Origin: JBCAXA01 sp039183535
Lineage (GTDB): Bacteria > Pseudomonadota > Gammaproteobacteria > Steroidobacterales > Woeseiaceae
Direction: 5' to 3'
Length of the DNA: 50,818 nucleotides
NCBI GenBank assembly: GCA_039183535.1
Contig: JBCDBO010000021.1
Coordinates: 1 to 50,818 of the forward strand
In this document: in pieces, positions 1-8,817 of the stretch
How the letters are laid out: every line of letters begins with the position of its first letter
Numbering within the stretch: the first letter of the stretch is position 1
Program-made: the position numbers and the translations under genes
The notes under the pieces: model-generated
Database searches by the model: none
Told to the model about the DNA's origin: nothing
The model's input: the letters and a program-made list of their open reading frames with translations, nothing else

Positions 1-1476
1 CAGGCCACCAAAGACGCCGGCAAGATTGCCGGGCTTGAAGTCAAACGCATCATCAATGAGCCGACAGCGGCGGCGCTCGCTTACGGTATGGATAAGCAGC
101 GCGGCGATCGCAAAGTCGCGGTTTACGATTTAGGTGGCGGTACGTTCGATATCTCGATCATCGAGATCGCCGAAGTAGATGGCGAGCACCAATTTGAGGT
201 GCTGGCGACGAACGGCGATACGTTCCTTGGCGGCGAAGACTTCGATTTGCGGATCATCGACTACCTGGCGGATGAGTTCGAAAAAGAAGCCGGCATCGAC
301 ATTCGAAAAGACCCACTTGCCATGCAACGTCTCAAGGAGGCAGCCGAGAAAGCGAAGATCGAGCTGTCATCGTCGCAGCAAACCGAGGTCAATTTGCCGT
401 ACATCACGGCTGATGCCAGCGGACCGAAGCATCTCAATATCAAACTGACGCGTGCGAAACTCGAATCGCTGGTCGATACGTTAGTCCAGCGCACAATAGA
501 GCCGTGCAAAGTCGCGTTGAATGATGCCGGGCTCAAGGTGAATGACATCGACGACGTTATCTTGGTCGGTGGGCAAATCCGTATGCCGAAGGTGCAAGAA
601 GAGGTGCAGAACTTCTTTGGCAAAGAGCCGCGCCGCGACGTTAACCCTGACGAGGCCGTTGCCGTCGGCGCGGCGATTCAAGGCGGCGTCCTGTCCGGCG
701 ACGTAAAAGATGTCTTGCTGCTCGACGTTACGCCGTTGTCGCTCGGTATTGAGACGCTCGGTGGCGTCATGACGAAACTGATCGAGAAAAACACGACCAT
801 TCCGGCCAATGCCGAGCAAGTGTTTTCGACGGCTGATGACAACCAGACGGCGGTAACCATCCACGTGCTGCAAGGTGAGCGCGAACGGGCTGGCGATAAC
901 AAGTCGCTCGGTAAGTTTGACCTTGCCGATATCCCACCAGCGCCACGCGGTTTGCCGCAGATCGAAGTGAAATTCGATATCGACGCAAACGGGATCTTGA
1001 ACGTGTCGGCCAAAGACAAAGCGACCGGCAAGTCGCAGAACATCGTCATCAAAGCGTCGAGTGGATTGTCGGACGATGAGATTGATCGGATGGTTCACGA
1101 GGCTGAGGCGCACGCGGAGGAAGATCGCAAGTTCCGCGAGCTCGTCGATGTGCGTAACCAAGCCGATCAGTTGATTCACGCGGCGGAGAAAGCCTTGGCC
1201 GATCTCGGTGAGAAGGTCGATGCAGAAGAGCGTGGCAACGTGGAAGCCGCCGTTGGCGATCTGAAAGCTGCGCTTGATGGCGACGACCGCGAGGCGATCG
1301 AAGCGAAGTCGAAAGCATTGGCCGAAGCGTCAGCCAGTATCGCGCAAAAGGCGTACGAACAAGCGCAGGCGGCCGATGGTGAGGCCGGCGCGAGTGACGA
1401 CGCTGCACCGGCCGGTGATGACGTTGTCGACGCCGAGTTCGAAGAAGTGAAGGATGACGACAAGAAGTCAGCCTAA
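1..1476 (+). CDS. dnaK: DnaK (Hsp70 chaperone), 5'-truncated by the window edge
   Basis: ATP-dependent Hsp70 chaperone that works with DnaJ and GrpE in the cytoplasm. The frame is open from base 1, giving the last 491 codons of a protein normally about 640 residues long; the missing part is the N-terminal ATPase region. Visible landmarks are INEPTAAALAYG, the phosphate-binding loop DLGGGTFD (from base 127), the linker into the substrate-binding domain (DVLLLDVTPLSLGIET), and an acidic tail ending EEVKDDDKKSA, the EEV-type end typical of bacterial DnaK. The motif usually read VGGQTRMP is VGGQIRMP here (ATC at 577-579). An intrinsic terminator follows and dnaJ comes next. Identity is certain; only the start is missing. 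Confidence 0.98.
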   Translation, partial: QATKDAGKIAGLEVKRIINEPTAAALAYGMDKQRGDRKVAVYDLGGGTFDISIIEIAEVDGEHQFEVLATNGDTFLGGEDFDLRIIDYLADEFEKEAGIDIRKDPLAMQRLKEAAEKAKIELSSSQQTEVNLPYITADASGPKHLNIKLTRAKLESLVDTLVQRTIEPCKVALNDAGLKVNDIDDVILVGGQIRMPKVQEEVQNFFGKEPRRDVNPDEAVAVGAAIQGGVLSGDVKDVLLLDVTPLSLGIETLGGVMTKLIEKNTTIPANAEQVFSTADDNQTAVTIHVLQGERERAGDNKSLGKFDLADIPPAPRGLPQIEVKFDIDANGILNVSAKDKATGKSQNIVIKASSGLSDDEIDRMVHEAEAHAEEDRKFRELVDVRNQADQLIHAAEKALADLGEKVDAEERGNVEAAVGDLKAALDGDDREAIEAKSKALAEASASIAQKAYEQAQAADGEAGASDDAAPAGDDVVDAEFEEVKDDDKKSA

Positions 1477-1511
1477 TAAGCGTGCAATACGGCTGTTTTT
1501 CACCTGATGTT

Positions 1512-1545
1512 CCGGGCGCCGCTTGCGGTGCTCGGGCGGTTTTTT
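1512..1545 (+). terminator. Intrinsic terminator between dnaK and dnaJ
   Basis: Bases 1512-1522 pair with 1525-1535 (11 pairs, two of them G-U; the innermost pairs would open to a small loop). A GC step and six T (1540-1545) follow. The dnaJ start is at 1550, so this should lower or condition transcription into dnaJ. The 3' arm (gggcgg region) is also the only purine-rich stretch close to the dnaJ start. Confidence 0.7.
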
Positions 1546-1549
1546 AACG

Positions 1550-2677
1550 ATGGCAAAACGCGACTACTACGAAGTCCTCGGCGTCGCTCGCGATGCCAGT
1601 GACGGTGATATCAAAAAGGCGTACCGGCGGCTGGCGATGAAATACCACCCGGACCGTAACGCCGACAACGCCGACGCCGAGGCGCAGTTCAAAGAGGTCA
1701 AAGAGGCGTACGAGGTCCTCTCGAAGGCCGACAAACGTGCCGCCTACGATCAGTTCGGTCATGCGGGCTTAAGTGGCGCCGGCGCTGGCGGCCCAGGCGG
1801 CGCCGATGCGTTTAGCGACATCTTTGGCGATGTCTTCGGCGACATTTTTGGCGGCGGTCGGCGCGGTGGCCGCTCGCAGGTCTACCGCGGCGCCGATTTG
1901 CGCTATGAGCTCGAAATGACGCTCGAAGACGCGGTGGCTGGCGACACCGTCAATATCGAAGTACCGACCACCAGCAACTGCGCTACCTGCGCCGGCAGCG
2001 GCGCAGCGCCTGGTAGTGCGCCAGAGACCTGCTCGACGTGTGGCGGCAGCGGTCAGGTGCGCATGCAGCAGGGCTTTTTTTCGGTGCAGCAGACCTGTCC
2101 GGCGTGTCGCGGCCGCGGGACTGTGATTAATGATCCGTGTCCGACTTGTCACGGCAACGGCCGGGTCGTTGAAAACCGGAAGTTGGCCGTCAAAGTGCCG
2201 CCTGGTGTCGACGACGGCGATCGGATCCGTTTGACCGGCGAGGGCGAAGCCGGTCGCAACGGCGGACCGCCCGGCGATTTATACGTTGAGATCCGTTTGG
2301 CGGCGCACAAGCTGTTTGAGCGTGAGGGCGGCGACCTTAGCACCGAGGTGCCAATTAGCATGGTGACAGCTGCGCTCGGCGGCAGCGTCGAGTTGCCGAC
2401 GTTGGAGGGACAAGTGTCGCTCAAAATTCCATCGGGGACGCAGTCCGGCAAGGTGTTTAGGTTGCGCGGTAAAGGCGTCGCTACTGTGCGCGATTCGCGC
2501 AAAGGCGATCTGTTCTGCCGAGTGGTCGTCGAAACACCGGTCGATCTGACGCGCGAGCAAGAGAGTCTGCTGCGCCAATTCGACGAGTCGCTCGCCATGG
2601 ATAGCACCCAACATAGCCCTCGCTCAGAGAGCTGGACCGATTCGGTAAAACGTTTCTTCGAACGGATTAGTTCGTGA
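1550..2677 (+). CDS. dnaJ: DnaJ (Hsp40 co-chaperone)
   Basis: J-domain co-chaperone that delivers substrates to DnaK and stimulates its ATPase. Length is 375 residues, normal for the family. The order is: J domain (KRDYYEVLGV; HPD motif in KYHPDRNA), a Gly/Phe-rich linker (repeated DIFGD), four zinc-binding CxxCxGxG repeats (CATCAGSG, CSTCGGSG, CPACRGRG, CPTCHGNG), and the C-terminal substrate-binding region. ATG 1550 is preferred over the upstream in-frame TTG (1523) because MAKRDYYEVLG is the family N-terminus. The start lies 4 nt after the T-run of the preceding terminator. The stop overlaps the dapB GTG start by 4 nt. Confidence 0.98.
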   Translation: MAKRDYYEVLGVARDASDGDIKKAYRRLAMKYHPDRNADNADAEAQFKEVKEAYEVLSKADKRAAYDQFGHAGLSGAGAGGPGGADAFSDIFGDVFGDIFGGGRRGGRSQVYRGADLRYELEMTLEDAVAGDTVNIEVPTTSNCATCAGSGAAPGSAPETCSTCGGSGQVRMQQGFFSVQQTCPACRGRGTVINDPCPTCHGNGRVVENRKLAVKVPPGVDDGDRIRLTGEGEAGRNGGPPGDLYVEIRLAAHKLFEREGGDLSTEVPISMVTAALGGSVELPTLEGQVSLKIPSGTQSGKVFRLRGKGVATVRDSRKGDLFCRVVVETPVDLTREQESLLRQFDESLAMDSTQHSPRSESWTDSVKRFFERISS

Positions 2678-3399
2678 GTGGTGCGCCGCTTCGCGTCGCG
2701 GTTCTCGGCGCGAGCGGGCGGATGGGGACGGCCGTCCGGGCGGTTGCTGGTGCCGATCCCGACATCGACATCGTCTCGGCCTGGTCACGCTCGCAAGCGG
2801 CGTCGGCTGGCTGGACGACCGATCTCGCGCAAGCCCTAGAGCGGGCCGATATTGCCATTGACTTCTCTTTGCCGGCGGCGACGCCAGCGATCGCTGCCGC
2901 GTGCATCGCGCACAACACGGCGTTGGTCAGTGGTGTGACCGGTTTAACGGACGAGGCGGCAACGGCGCTCCAGAACGCAGCAGTCAAGGTCGCCGTACTG
3001 CACGAGCACAACCTCAGTCTCGGCGTACACGTTCTTTCGGCGTTGGTGGCTCAGGCCGCGACCTGGTTACCAGCGGAGTTCGATTGCAGCATTGTCGAGA
3101 CGCATCACACGCAAAAACGCGATGCACCGTCCGGCACGGCCGTCAGCATCGCCGCGGCTGTGACTGAGGCCGCGCCCGATCGCGAGCCAGCGATCGTATC
3201 GGTTCGCGGCGGTAACGTCGTCGGTGATCATCAGGTTGCGTTTATGGGACCGCGCGAGCGCATCGAGCTAACCCACCGGGCTGATGATCGCGCGGTCTTC
3301 GCGCACGGTGCGATCGCCGCCGCCAAATGGCTGGTTACGCGGAGCCCCGGACGCCTGTGGCGCGTTGCCGACTGGCTGTCGGCTACGCGCGGCCATTGA
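2674..3399 (+). CDS. dapB: 4-hydroxy-tetrahydrodipicolinate reductase
   Basis: NAD(P)H-dependent reductase of the diaminopimelate/lysine pathway, supplying lysine and peptidoglycan precursor. It has 241 residues, slightly short for the family (about 265-273). The N-terminal Rossmann glycine motif is VLGASGRMG. The catalytic and substrate-binding signature is HHTQKRDAPSGTA, and the C-terminal RVADWL also fits. It starts with GTG inside the dnaJ stop (GTGA), implying translational coupling. A dnaJ-dapB-carAB order is common in gammaproteobacteria. Confidence 0.97.
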   Translation: MSGAPLRVAVLGASGRMGTAVRAVAGADPDIDIVSAWSRSQAASAGWTTDLAQALERADIAIDFSLPAATPAIAAACIAHNTALVSGVTGLTDEAATALQNAAVKVAVLHEHNLSLGVHVLSALVAQAATWLPAEFDCSIVETHHTQKRDAPSGTAVSIAAAVTEAAPDREPAIVSVRGGNVVGDHQVAFMGPRERIELTHRADDRAVFAHGAIAAAKWLVTRSPGRLWRVADWLSATRGH

Positions 3400-3425
3400 G
3401 TCAAGGCAAGGCTTGGAGTTAAACT
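3396..3425 (+). promoter_or_regulatory. Weak candidate promoter upstream of carA
   Basis: TTGAGT (3396-3401), an 18-bp gap, then TAAACT (3420-3425), each matching four of six sigma-70 consensus positions. It overlaps the dapB stop. It lies in the 168-nt dapB-carA gap, where a carAB promoter is expected, but the match is modest and no operator was recognised. Confidence 0.25.
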
Positions 3426-3461
3426 TGCCCAGGTCGCGACCGGCTGCGGCAGCAAACCCTA

Positions 3462-3496
3462 GCGGAAGTGCCAGCTCTCAATGAGCCGCCTTCCGC
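3462..3496 (+). terminator. Hairpin in the dapB-carA gap (weak terminator or leader stem)
   Basis: GCGGAAG (3462-3468) pairs with CTTCCGC (3490-3496), with an inner GCTC/GAGC. Only three T follow, so it is a poor intrinsic terminator. It could end dapB transcripts or be part of the carA leader. Confidence 0.3.
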
Positions 3497-3567
3497 TTTC
3501 GTGCATCTGGAGCATGGAATTGTTGAGCGGCGACACTGATTAGGACAGCGATGAGGAACAGCCACGC

Positions 3568-4722
3568 ATGACACGAGCGATTCTCGCCTTGGCCGACGGT
3601 ACTGTATTCGAAGGCGTCTCGATCGGGGCCGAAACGCGATCCATCGGCGAAGTCGTCTTCAATACGGCGATGACCGGCTATCAAGAAATTCTCACAGACC
3701 CGTCGTATTGCCGCCAGATCGTCACCCTCACGTACCCACATATCGGTAACACGGGCACCAACAGCCTCGATTTCGAGTCGCGCGAAATCTTTGCCGCCGG
3801 ACTGATCGTTCGAGATCGCTCAATCATCACCAGCAACTACCGTAACGAGCAGAACCTGACCGAGTTCTTGCGGCGCGGCAACATTCCCGCTGTGGCGGAA
3901 ATCGATACCCGTCAATTGACCCGACGGTTGCGCGAGACCGGCGCGCAAGCCGGCTGTATTGTGGTCGGTGATGAAGCGGCCGAGGATGCCATTGCCGCCG
4001 CCGGTAAATTCCCGGGACTGGCCGGCATGGATCTCGCTAAGGTCGTTTCGTGTCCATCGCGATACCAGTGGGCACTCGGGACTGAATGGCCAGATGGTGC
4101 TGGGCCGGTGACGCGCCACGTTGCGCAGTTTCATGTGGTCGCCTACGATTTTGGGGTCAAGCGCAACATTTTGCGATTGCTCTGCGATCAGGACTGTCGA
4201 GTCACGGTCGTACCGGCCACAACGTCGGCGGACGACGTGCTGGCGCTCGAGCCGGACGGCGTCTTCTTATCGAACGGTCCTGGGGATCCAGACCCTTGCG
4301 ACTATGCAATCGCAGCGACGCGCGAATTTCTAGATCGCGAGATACCGCTGTTCGGAATTTGTCTGGGCCACCAAGTGCTGGCGTTGGCCTTGGGCGGTTC
4401 GACGCGCAAAATGAAATTTGGCCATCACGGTGCGAATCACCCGGTGCGCGATGAGGAGTCGCAGCGAGTCTTCATCACGAGCCAGAACCACGGCTTCGAG
4501 GTTGATCCAGCGTCGTTATCAGACGACATCACGATTACCCATCGGTCTTTGTTCGACGGCTCCGTGCAAGGGATTCGCAGCAACAGCAAGCCGGCATTCG
4601 GCTTCCAAGGACATCCTGAAGCCTCGCCCGGCCCACACGATATTCAAGAGTTATTTCAGCGCTTCGCCGAACTGATGCGGATCGCACAGCAGTCGAAGGG
4701 ATCTGCCGACGTTAGTGCCTGA
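3568..4722 (+). CDS. carA: Carbamoyl-phosphate synthase small (glutaminase) subunit
   Basis: Class I glutamine amidotransferase subunit. It hydrolyses glutamine and passes ammonia to CarB to make carbamoyl phosphate for arginine and pyrimidines. It has 384 residues. The N-terminal CPSase domain shows TAMTGYQEILTDPSY and TLTYPHIGN. The amidotransferase domain carries the nucleophile Cys265 in GICLGHQ and the His349/Glu351 pair in GHPEASPGP. ATG 3568 follows GAGGA about 10 nt upstream. carB starts 44 nt downstream, so the two are co-transcribed. Confidence 0.98.
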   Translation: MTRAILALADGTVFEGVSIGAETRSIGEVVFNTAMTGYQEILTDPSYCRQIVTLTYPHIGNTGTNSLDFESREIFAAGLIVRDRSIITSNYRNEQNLTEFLRRGNIPAVAEIDTRQLTRRLRETGAQAGCIVVGDEAAEDAIAAAGKFPGLAGMDLAKVVSCPSRYQWALGTEWPDGAGPVTRHVAQFHVVAYDFGVKRNILRLLCDQDCRVTVVPATTSADDVLALEPDGVFLSNGPGDPDPCDYAIAATREFLDREIPLFGICLGHQVLALALGGSTRKMKFGHHGANHPVRDEESQRVFITSQNHGFEVDPASLSDDITITHRSLFDGSVQGIRSNSKPAFGFQGHPEASPGPHDIQELFQRFAELMRIAQQSKGSADVSA

Positions 4723-4766
4723 CCGTAGCCGCCGACAATTACCGACTATCGACAACAAAGGTTGCC

Positions 4767-7700
4767 ATGCCAAAACGTGAGGACATCAGCAGCGTACTGA
4801 TCATTGGAGCCGGTCCAATCGTGATCGGACAGGCGTGCGAGTTTGACTACTCGGGCGCACAAGCCTGCAAGGCGCTGCGCGAGGAGGGCTACCGCGTCAT
4901 CCTTGTCAACTCGAATCCGGCAACGATCATGACCGACCCGGATATGGCCGATGCGGTGTACATCGAGCCTATCGCGTGGCAAGCGGTCGAACACATCATC
5001 GAAAAAGAAAAACCCGATGCGTTACTGCCAACGATGGGGGGGCAGACTGCGCTTAACTGTGCCCTCGATCTCGTGCGTGAAGGTGTTCTTGAGAAGCATG
5101 GCGTCGAGATGATCGCTGCGTCGCGAGAGGCGATCGATATGGCCGAGGATCGTGACCAATTCAAAAAAGCGATGCTCAGTATCGGCCTCGAAGTGCCACG
5201 CGCCTATATTGCGCATTCGTTGGAGGAGGCCTACGAAGGCCAAACGCAAGTTGGCTTCCCAACGATCATTCGCCCGTCCTTCACGATGGGCGGCAGCGGC
5301 GGCGGCATCGCGTACAACAAAGAAGAGTTTGAGGAGATCGTGTTGCGAGGCCTCGATTTGTCCCCGACAACCGAGGTCCTGGTCGAGGAAAGCGTACTCG
5401 GCTGGAAAGAGTACGAGATGGAGGTCGTTCGCGATCGCAACGACAACTGCATTATCGTTTGCGCGATTGAGAATTTAGATCCAATGGGCGTCCACACCGG
5501 CGATTCGATTACGGTCGCGCCGACGCAAACGCTGACCGATAAGGAATACCAACAAATGCGCGATGCGTCGATCGCCGTGTTGCGCAAGATTGGTGTTGAG
5601 ACCGGTGGGTCGAACGTGCAATTCGCCGTGAATCCGCGCGATGGACGGCTTGTCGTTATCGAAATGAATCCACGTGTGTCGCGCTCGTCGGCGTTGGCAT
5701 CGAAAGCGACTGGGTTTCCAATTGCCAAAGTTGCCGCGAAGTTGGCGATTGGCTACACGCTCGACGAACTCGACAACGAAATAACCGGCGGTGCGACACC
5801 GGCGTCGTTCGAGCCAAGCATCGACTACGTCGTCACGAAAATCCCACGCTTTACGTTCGAAAAGTTTCCCGACGCGGACAGCCGATTGACCACGCAGATG
5901 AAATCGGTTGGCGAGGTCATGGCGATGGGCCGGACGTTCCAAGAATCGTTGCAGAAAGCGCTGCGCGGTCTGGAGTACGGCTACGACGGCCTTGATGAGC
6001 AGTTGCCGCGTAACGCAACTGAGACAGACCTCGAAACTTTGGATAACGAACTGCGCTTCGCGGGCCCCGGTCGCTTGATGTATGTGGCGGATGCGTTTCG
6101 CCACGGCCACAAAATCGACGATGTACATCGCCTATCCGGCATCGACCCATGGTTTCTCGGCCAGATTCTCGACCTCGTTCGCACCGAGGAGAACATTCGC
6201 CGGCTCGGTCGAGCGGCATTGACCGCGGAGAATCTCTGGTCGATAAAACGCAAAGGGTTTGGCGATGCGCGCTTGGCGAAGCTGATCGGCGTCGACGAAG
6301 TCAAAGTTCGTGATGTTCGCGTACAGCAAGGTGTAACGCCGGTATACAAGCGTGTCGACACTTGTGCGGCGGAGTTCGCAACACCGACGGCATATATGTA
6401 TTCGACGTACGAGCGCGAATGCGAGTCGGAGCCGAGCGAGCGCCAGAAGATCATGATTCTCGGCGGTGGTCCAAACCGAATCGGTCAGGGCATCGAGTTC
6501 GACTACTGTTGCGTCCATGCCGCACTGTCGTTACGCGATGCCGGCTTTGAGACCATCATGGTCAACTGCAACCCAGAAACCGTCTCGACCGACTACGACA
6601 CGTCGGACCGACTGTACTTCGAGCCGCTGACCTTCGAGGATGTCATGGACATCATCGATGTGGAAAAACCGCTGGGCGTGATCGTTCAGTTTGGCGGGCA
6701 AACGCCATTGAAATTGGCCCGCGCGTTGGAGGCGGCCGGTGCGCCGATCATTGGTACGTCACCGGATTCAATCGACCTCGCCGAGGATCGCGAGCGCTTC
6801 CAGCAATTGGTGAATTCTCTGGACTTGCGCCAGCCGCCAAACAAGACTGCGCGCAACGATACTGAGGCGGTCATGCTCGCGGCGGAAGTGGGTTATCCGT
6901 TGGTCGTACGGCCCTCGTATGTCCTCGGTGGACGCGCAATGGAAATTGTCTACAGCGAAGATGATCTTCGCAGCTATGTCACCGAGGCCGTGCAAGTGTC
7001 GAACGAGTCGCCGATCTTGCTTGATCGCTTTCTCGATCAAGCGAAAGAGGTCGATGTCGATGCGATCTGCGACGGTGAAGACGTGCTGATCTGCGGCATG
7101 ATGGAGCATATTGAGCAGGCGGGCGTGCACTCCGGCGATTCCGGTTGTTCGTTGCCACCGTTTAGTCTGGACGCGAACGTGCAAGATCAAATGCGAACGC
7201 AAATTCGTAAGCTCGCGAAGGCTTTAAACGTGGTCGGCTTAATGAATACGCAGTTCGCTGTTCAGAACGGTGTTATCTACCTACTTGAGGTGAATCCACG
7301 CGCATCGCGCACGGTACCGTTCGTCTCGAAAGCGACCGGCTTGTCTGCAGCGAAAATCGCCGCGTTGGTGATGGCTGGCAAGACGCTTGCCGAACTTGAT
7401 GTTCTGAGCGAGCGGATTCCGCCGTACTTCTCTGTGAAGGAGTCGGTTTTCCCGTTCCAAAAGTTCCCCGGCGCCGATCCGATATTGGGTCCCGAAATGA
7501 AATCGACCGGCGAGGTGATGGGAACGGGCCGCTCGTTCGGCGAGGCCTACGCCAAGGCGCAGCTCGCCTCGGGCGTCATTTTGCCAACACAAGGCACGGC
7601 GCTGTTGTCGGTTCGTAATCAAGACAAAGAAGCAATCGTTGAGTTGGCCCGTATCCTTGTTGAGCGAGGCTTCAATCTCGTCGCAACACACGGGACGGCA

Positions 7701-7991
7701 AAGGCCGTCGCTGCGGAGGGTATCGCTTGCCGCCGCGTCAATAAGGTGCGCGAAGGCCGGCCACATATCGTCGACTTGATCAAGAACGAAGAGATCAGCC
7801 TTATCGTCAACACGACTGAGGGCAAGCAAGCCATCCGCGATTCACATCCAATTCGAGCGGCGACGATCGGTCGCGGTATCACTTACTACACGACGTTGGC
7901 AGCGGCGCTAGCGACCTGCACGGCGATCGAGCATCTCGATGATGACGCCGTCAACCGACTGGAAGATCTACACCGCGAGGCGGCCGCATGA
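4767..7991 (+). CDS. carB: Carbamoyl-phosphate synthase large subunit
   Basis: Synthetase subunit that joins bicarbonate, ammonia and two ATP into carbamoyl phosphate. At 1074 residues it matches the family. The two homologous halves are evident: GAGPIVIGQACEFDYSG near the N-terminus and GGGPNRIGQGIEFDYC in the second half, each followed by an ATP-grasp domain (PSFTMGGSGGG and PSYVLGGRAME). EMNPRVSRSSALASKATG and EVNPRASRTVPFVSKATG are the paired metal/ATP motifs. The C-terminal MGS-like allosteric domain begins near ALLSVRNQDK. The stop overlaps the greA start (ATGA). Confidence 0.99.
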   Translation: MPKREDISSVLIIGAGPIVIGQACEFDYSGAQACKALREEGYRVILVNSNPATIMTDPDMADAVYIEPIAWQAVEHIIEKEKPDALLPTMGGQTALNCALDLVREGVLEKHGVEMIAASREAIDMAEDRDQFKKAMLSIGLEVPRAYIAHSLEEAYEGQTQVGFPTIIRPSFTMGGSGGGIAYNKEEFEEIVLRGLDLSPTTEVLVEESVLGWKEYEMEVVRDRNDNCIIVCAIENLDPMGVHTGDSITVAPTQTLTDKEYQQMRDASIAVLRKIGVETGGSNVQFAVNPRDGRLVVIEMNPRVSRSSALASKATGFPIAKVAAKLAIGYTLDELDNEITGGATPASFEPSIDYVVTKIPRFTFEKFPDADSRLTTQMKSVGEVMAMGRTFQESLQKALRGLEYGYDGLDEQLPRNATETDLETLDNELRFAGPGRLMYVADAFRHGHKIDDVHRLSGIDPWFLGQILDLVRTEENIRRLGRAALTAENLWSIKRKGFGDARLAKLIGVDEVKVRDVRVQQGVTPVYKRVDTCAAEFATPTAYMYSTYERECESEPSERQKIMILGGGPNRIGQGIEFDYCCVHAALSLRDAGFETIMVNCNPETVSTDYDTSDRLYFEPLTFEDVMDIIDVEKPLGVIVQFGGQTPLKLARALEAAGAPIIGTSPDSIDLAEDRERFQQLVNSLDLRQPPNKTARNDTEAVMLAAEVGYPLVVRPSYVLGGRAMEIVYSEDDLRSYVTEAVQVSNESPILLDRFLDQAKEVDVDAICDGEDVLICGMMEHIEQAGVHSGDSGCSLPPFSLDANVQDQMRTQIRKLAKALNVVGLMNTQFAVQNGVIYLLEVNPRASRTVPFVSKATGLSAAKIAALVMAGKTLAELDVLSERIPPYFSVKESVFPFQKFPGADPILGPEMKSTGEVMGTGRSFGEAYAKAQLASGVILPTQGTALLSVRNQDKEAIVELARILVERGFNLVATHGTAKAVAAEGIACRRVNKVREGRPHIVDLIKNEEISLIVNTTEGKQAIRDSHPIRAATIGRGITYYTTLAAALATCTAIEHLDDDAVNRLEDLHREAAA

Positions 7992-8464
7992 GCAAAGTCC
8001 CAATTACTGTGGCCGGCGCGGAAAAACTCAAAGCCGAACTGGACCGTCTAAAAAGTACGGATCGACCGCGAGTCATTGCGGCAATTGCCGAGGCGCGTGC
8101 CCATGGTGACCTAAAGGAGAACGCCGAGTATCACGCGGCCAAGGAGCAGCAGGGATTTATCGAAGGTCGAATTCAGGAGATCGAGGCGAAGCTATCGAAC
8201 GCGCAAGTCATCGACGTAACGACACTGCGCCAGACCGGCCGAGTCGTTTTTGGTGCGACGGTAGAGGTGTTCGATGAGGCGACCGAAGAGTCGATCAGCT
8301 ATCGGATCGTTGGCGATGACGAGGCCGATATTAAGGCCGGCCTTATTTCCGTGAGCTCACCGATCGCACGCGCACTAATCGGTAAGAGCGAGGGCGATCT
8401 TGTCAAAGTCGCCGTGCCGGGCGGCGATCGAGAGCTAGAAATCGTCGAGGTGCGTTACATTTGA
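7988..8464 (+). CDS. greA: Transcript cleavage factor GreA
   Basis: Rescues backtracked RNA polymerase by stimulating cleavage of the nascent RNA 3' end. It has 158 residues. The N-terminal coiled coil bears the acidic tip (EARAHGDLKENAEYHAAKE); the C-terminal FKBP-like domain ends VPGGDRELEIVEVRY. It overlaps carB by 4 nt. The greA stop is only 10 nt from the convergent yhbY stop, with no obvious terminator between them. Confidence 0.97.
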   Translation: MSKVPITVAGAEKLKAELDRLKSTDRPRVIAAIAEARAHGDLKENAEYHAAKEQQGFIEGRIQEIEAKLSNAQVIDVTTLRQTGRVVFGATVEVFDEATEESISYRIVGDDEADIKAGLISVSSPIARALIGKSEGDLVKVAVPGGDRELEIVEVRYI

Positions 8465-8474
8465 CTGGGCGGCA

Positions 8475-8765
8475 CTACTCGAACGATACCTTCGGTTGCT
8501 TTGGATGGGGCCGGTACAACAGGGCAACCATCCCGACGCGCTGCACGCACTCCGCTTTTGTAGCGGCGCAAAGTTGGTCGACGATCTCGGTTCGAGCGGC
8601 TTTGTCGCGACCACGTGCGCGTACCTTAACGAGCTCATGGTGCAGCAAGGCCGAATCGCATTCGGCAATCACGGCCTCAGTCAGACCTTTGTCGCCAATC
8701 AACACGATCGGATGCAGCAAATGACCCAGCCGGCGCAGTTGTTTTTTCTGTTTTTCGTTCAGCAT
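8475..8765 (-). CDS. yhbY: YhbY-family RNA-binding (CRM domain) protein
   Basis: Single CRM-domain protein associated with pre-50S ribosomal particles; 96 residues from the chosen start. It matches the family along its length: KQKKQLRRLGHLLHPIVLIG, then GLTEAVIAE, the ALLHHELVKVR block, and the final LYRP. Start ATG 8765 gives MLNEKQKKQL as in homologues; a GTG at 8792 in the same frame would add nine residues. It is transcribed divergently from rlmE with 52 nt between the starts, a common arrangement (yhbY | rlmE-ftsH). Confidence 0.93.
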   Translation of the reverse strand: MLNEKQKKQLRRLGHLLHPIVLIGDKGLTEAVIAECDSALLHHELVKVRARGRDKAARTEIVDQLCAATKAECVQRVGMVALLYRPHPKQPKVSFE

Positions 8766-8817
8766 CGGGCGGACGATACCGCTCGGCGGCACGCAGCGCC
8801 ATCCGAGTCGCCATTTT

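Noticed and set aside
3481..3543. 20-codon frame upstream of carA as a possible leader peptide
   Set aside because: No good SD, no run of regulatory codons (Arg or pyrimidine-linked stalling), and it begins inside the 3462-3496 hairpin. Chance occurrence is more likely.
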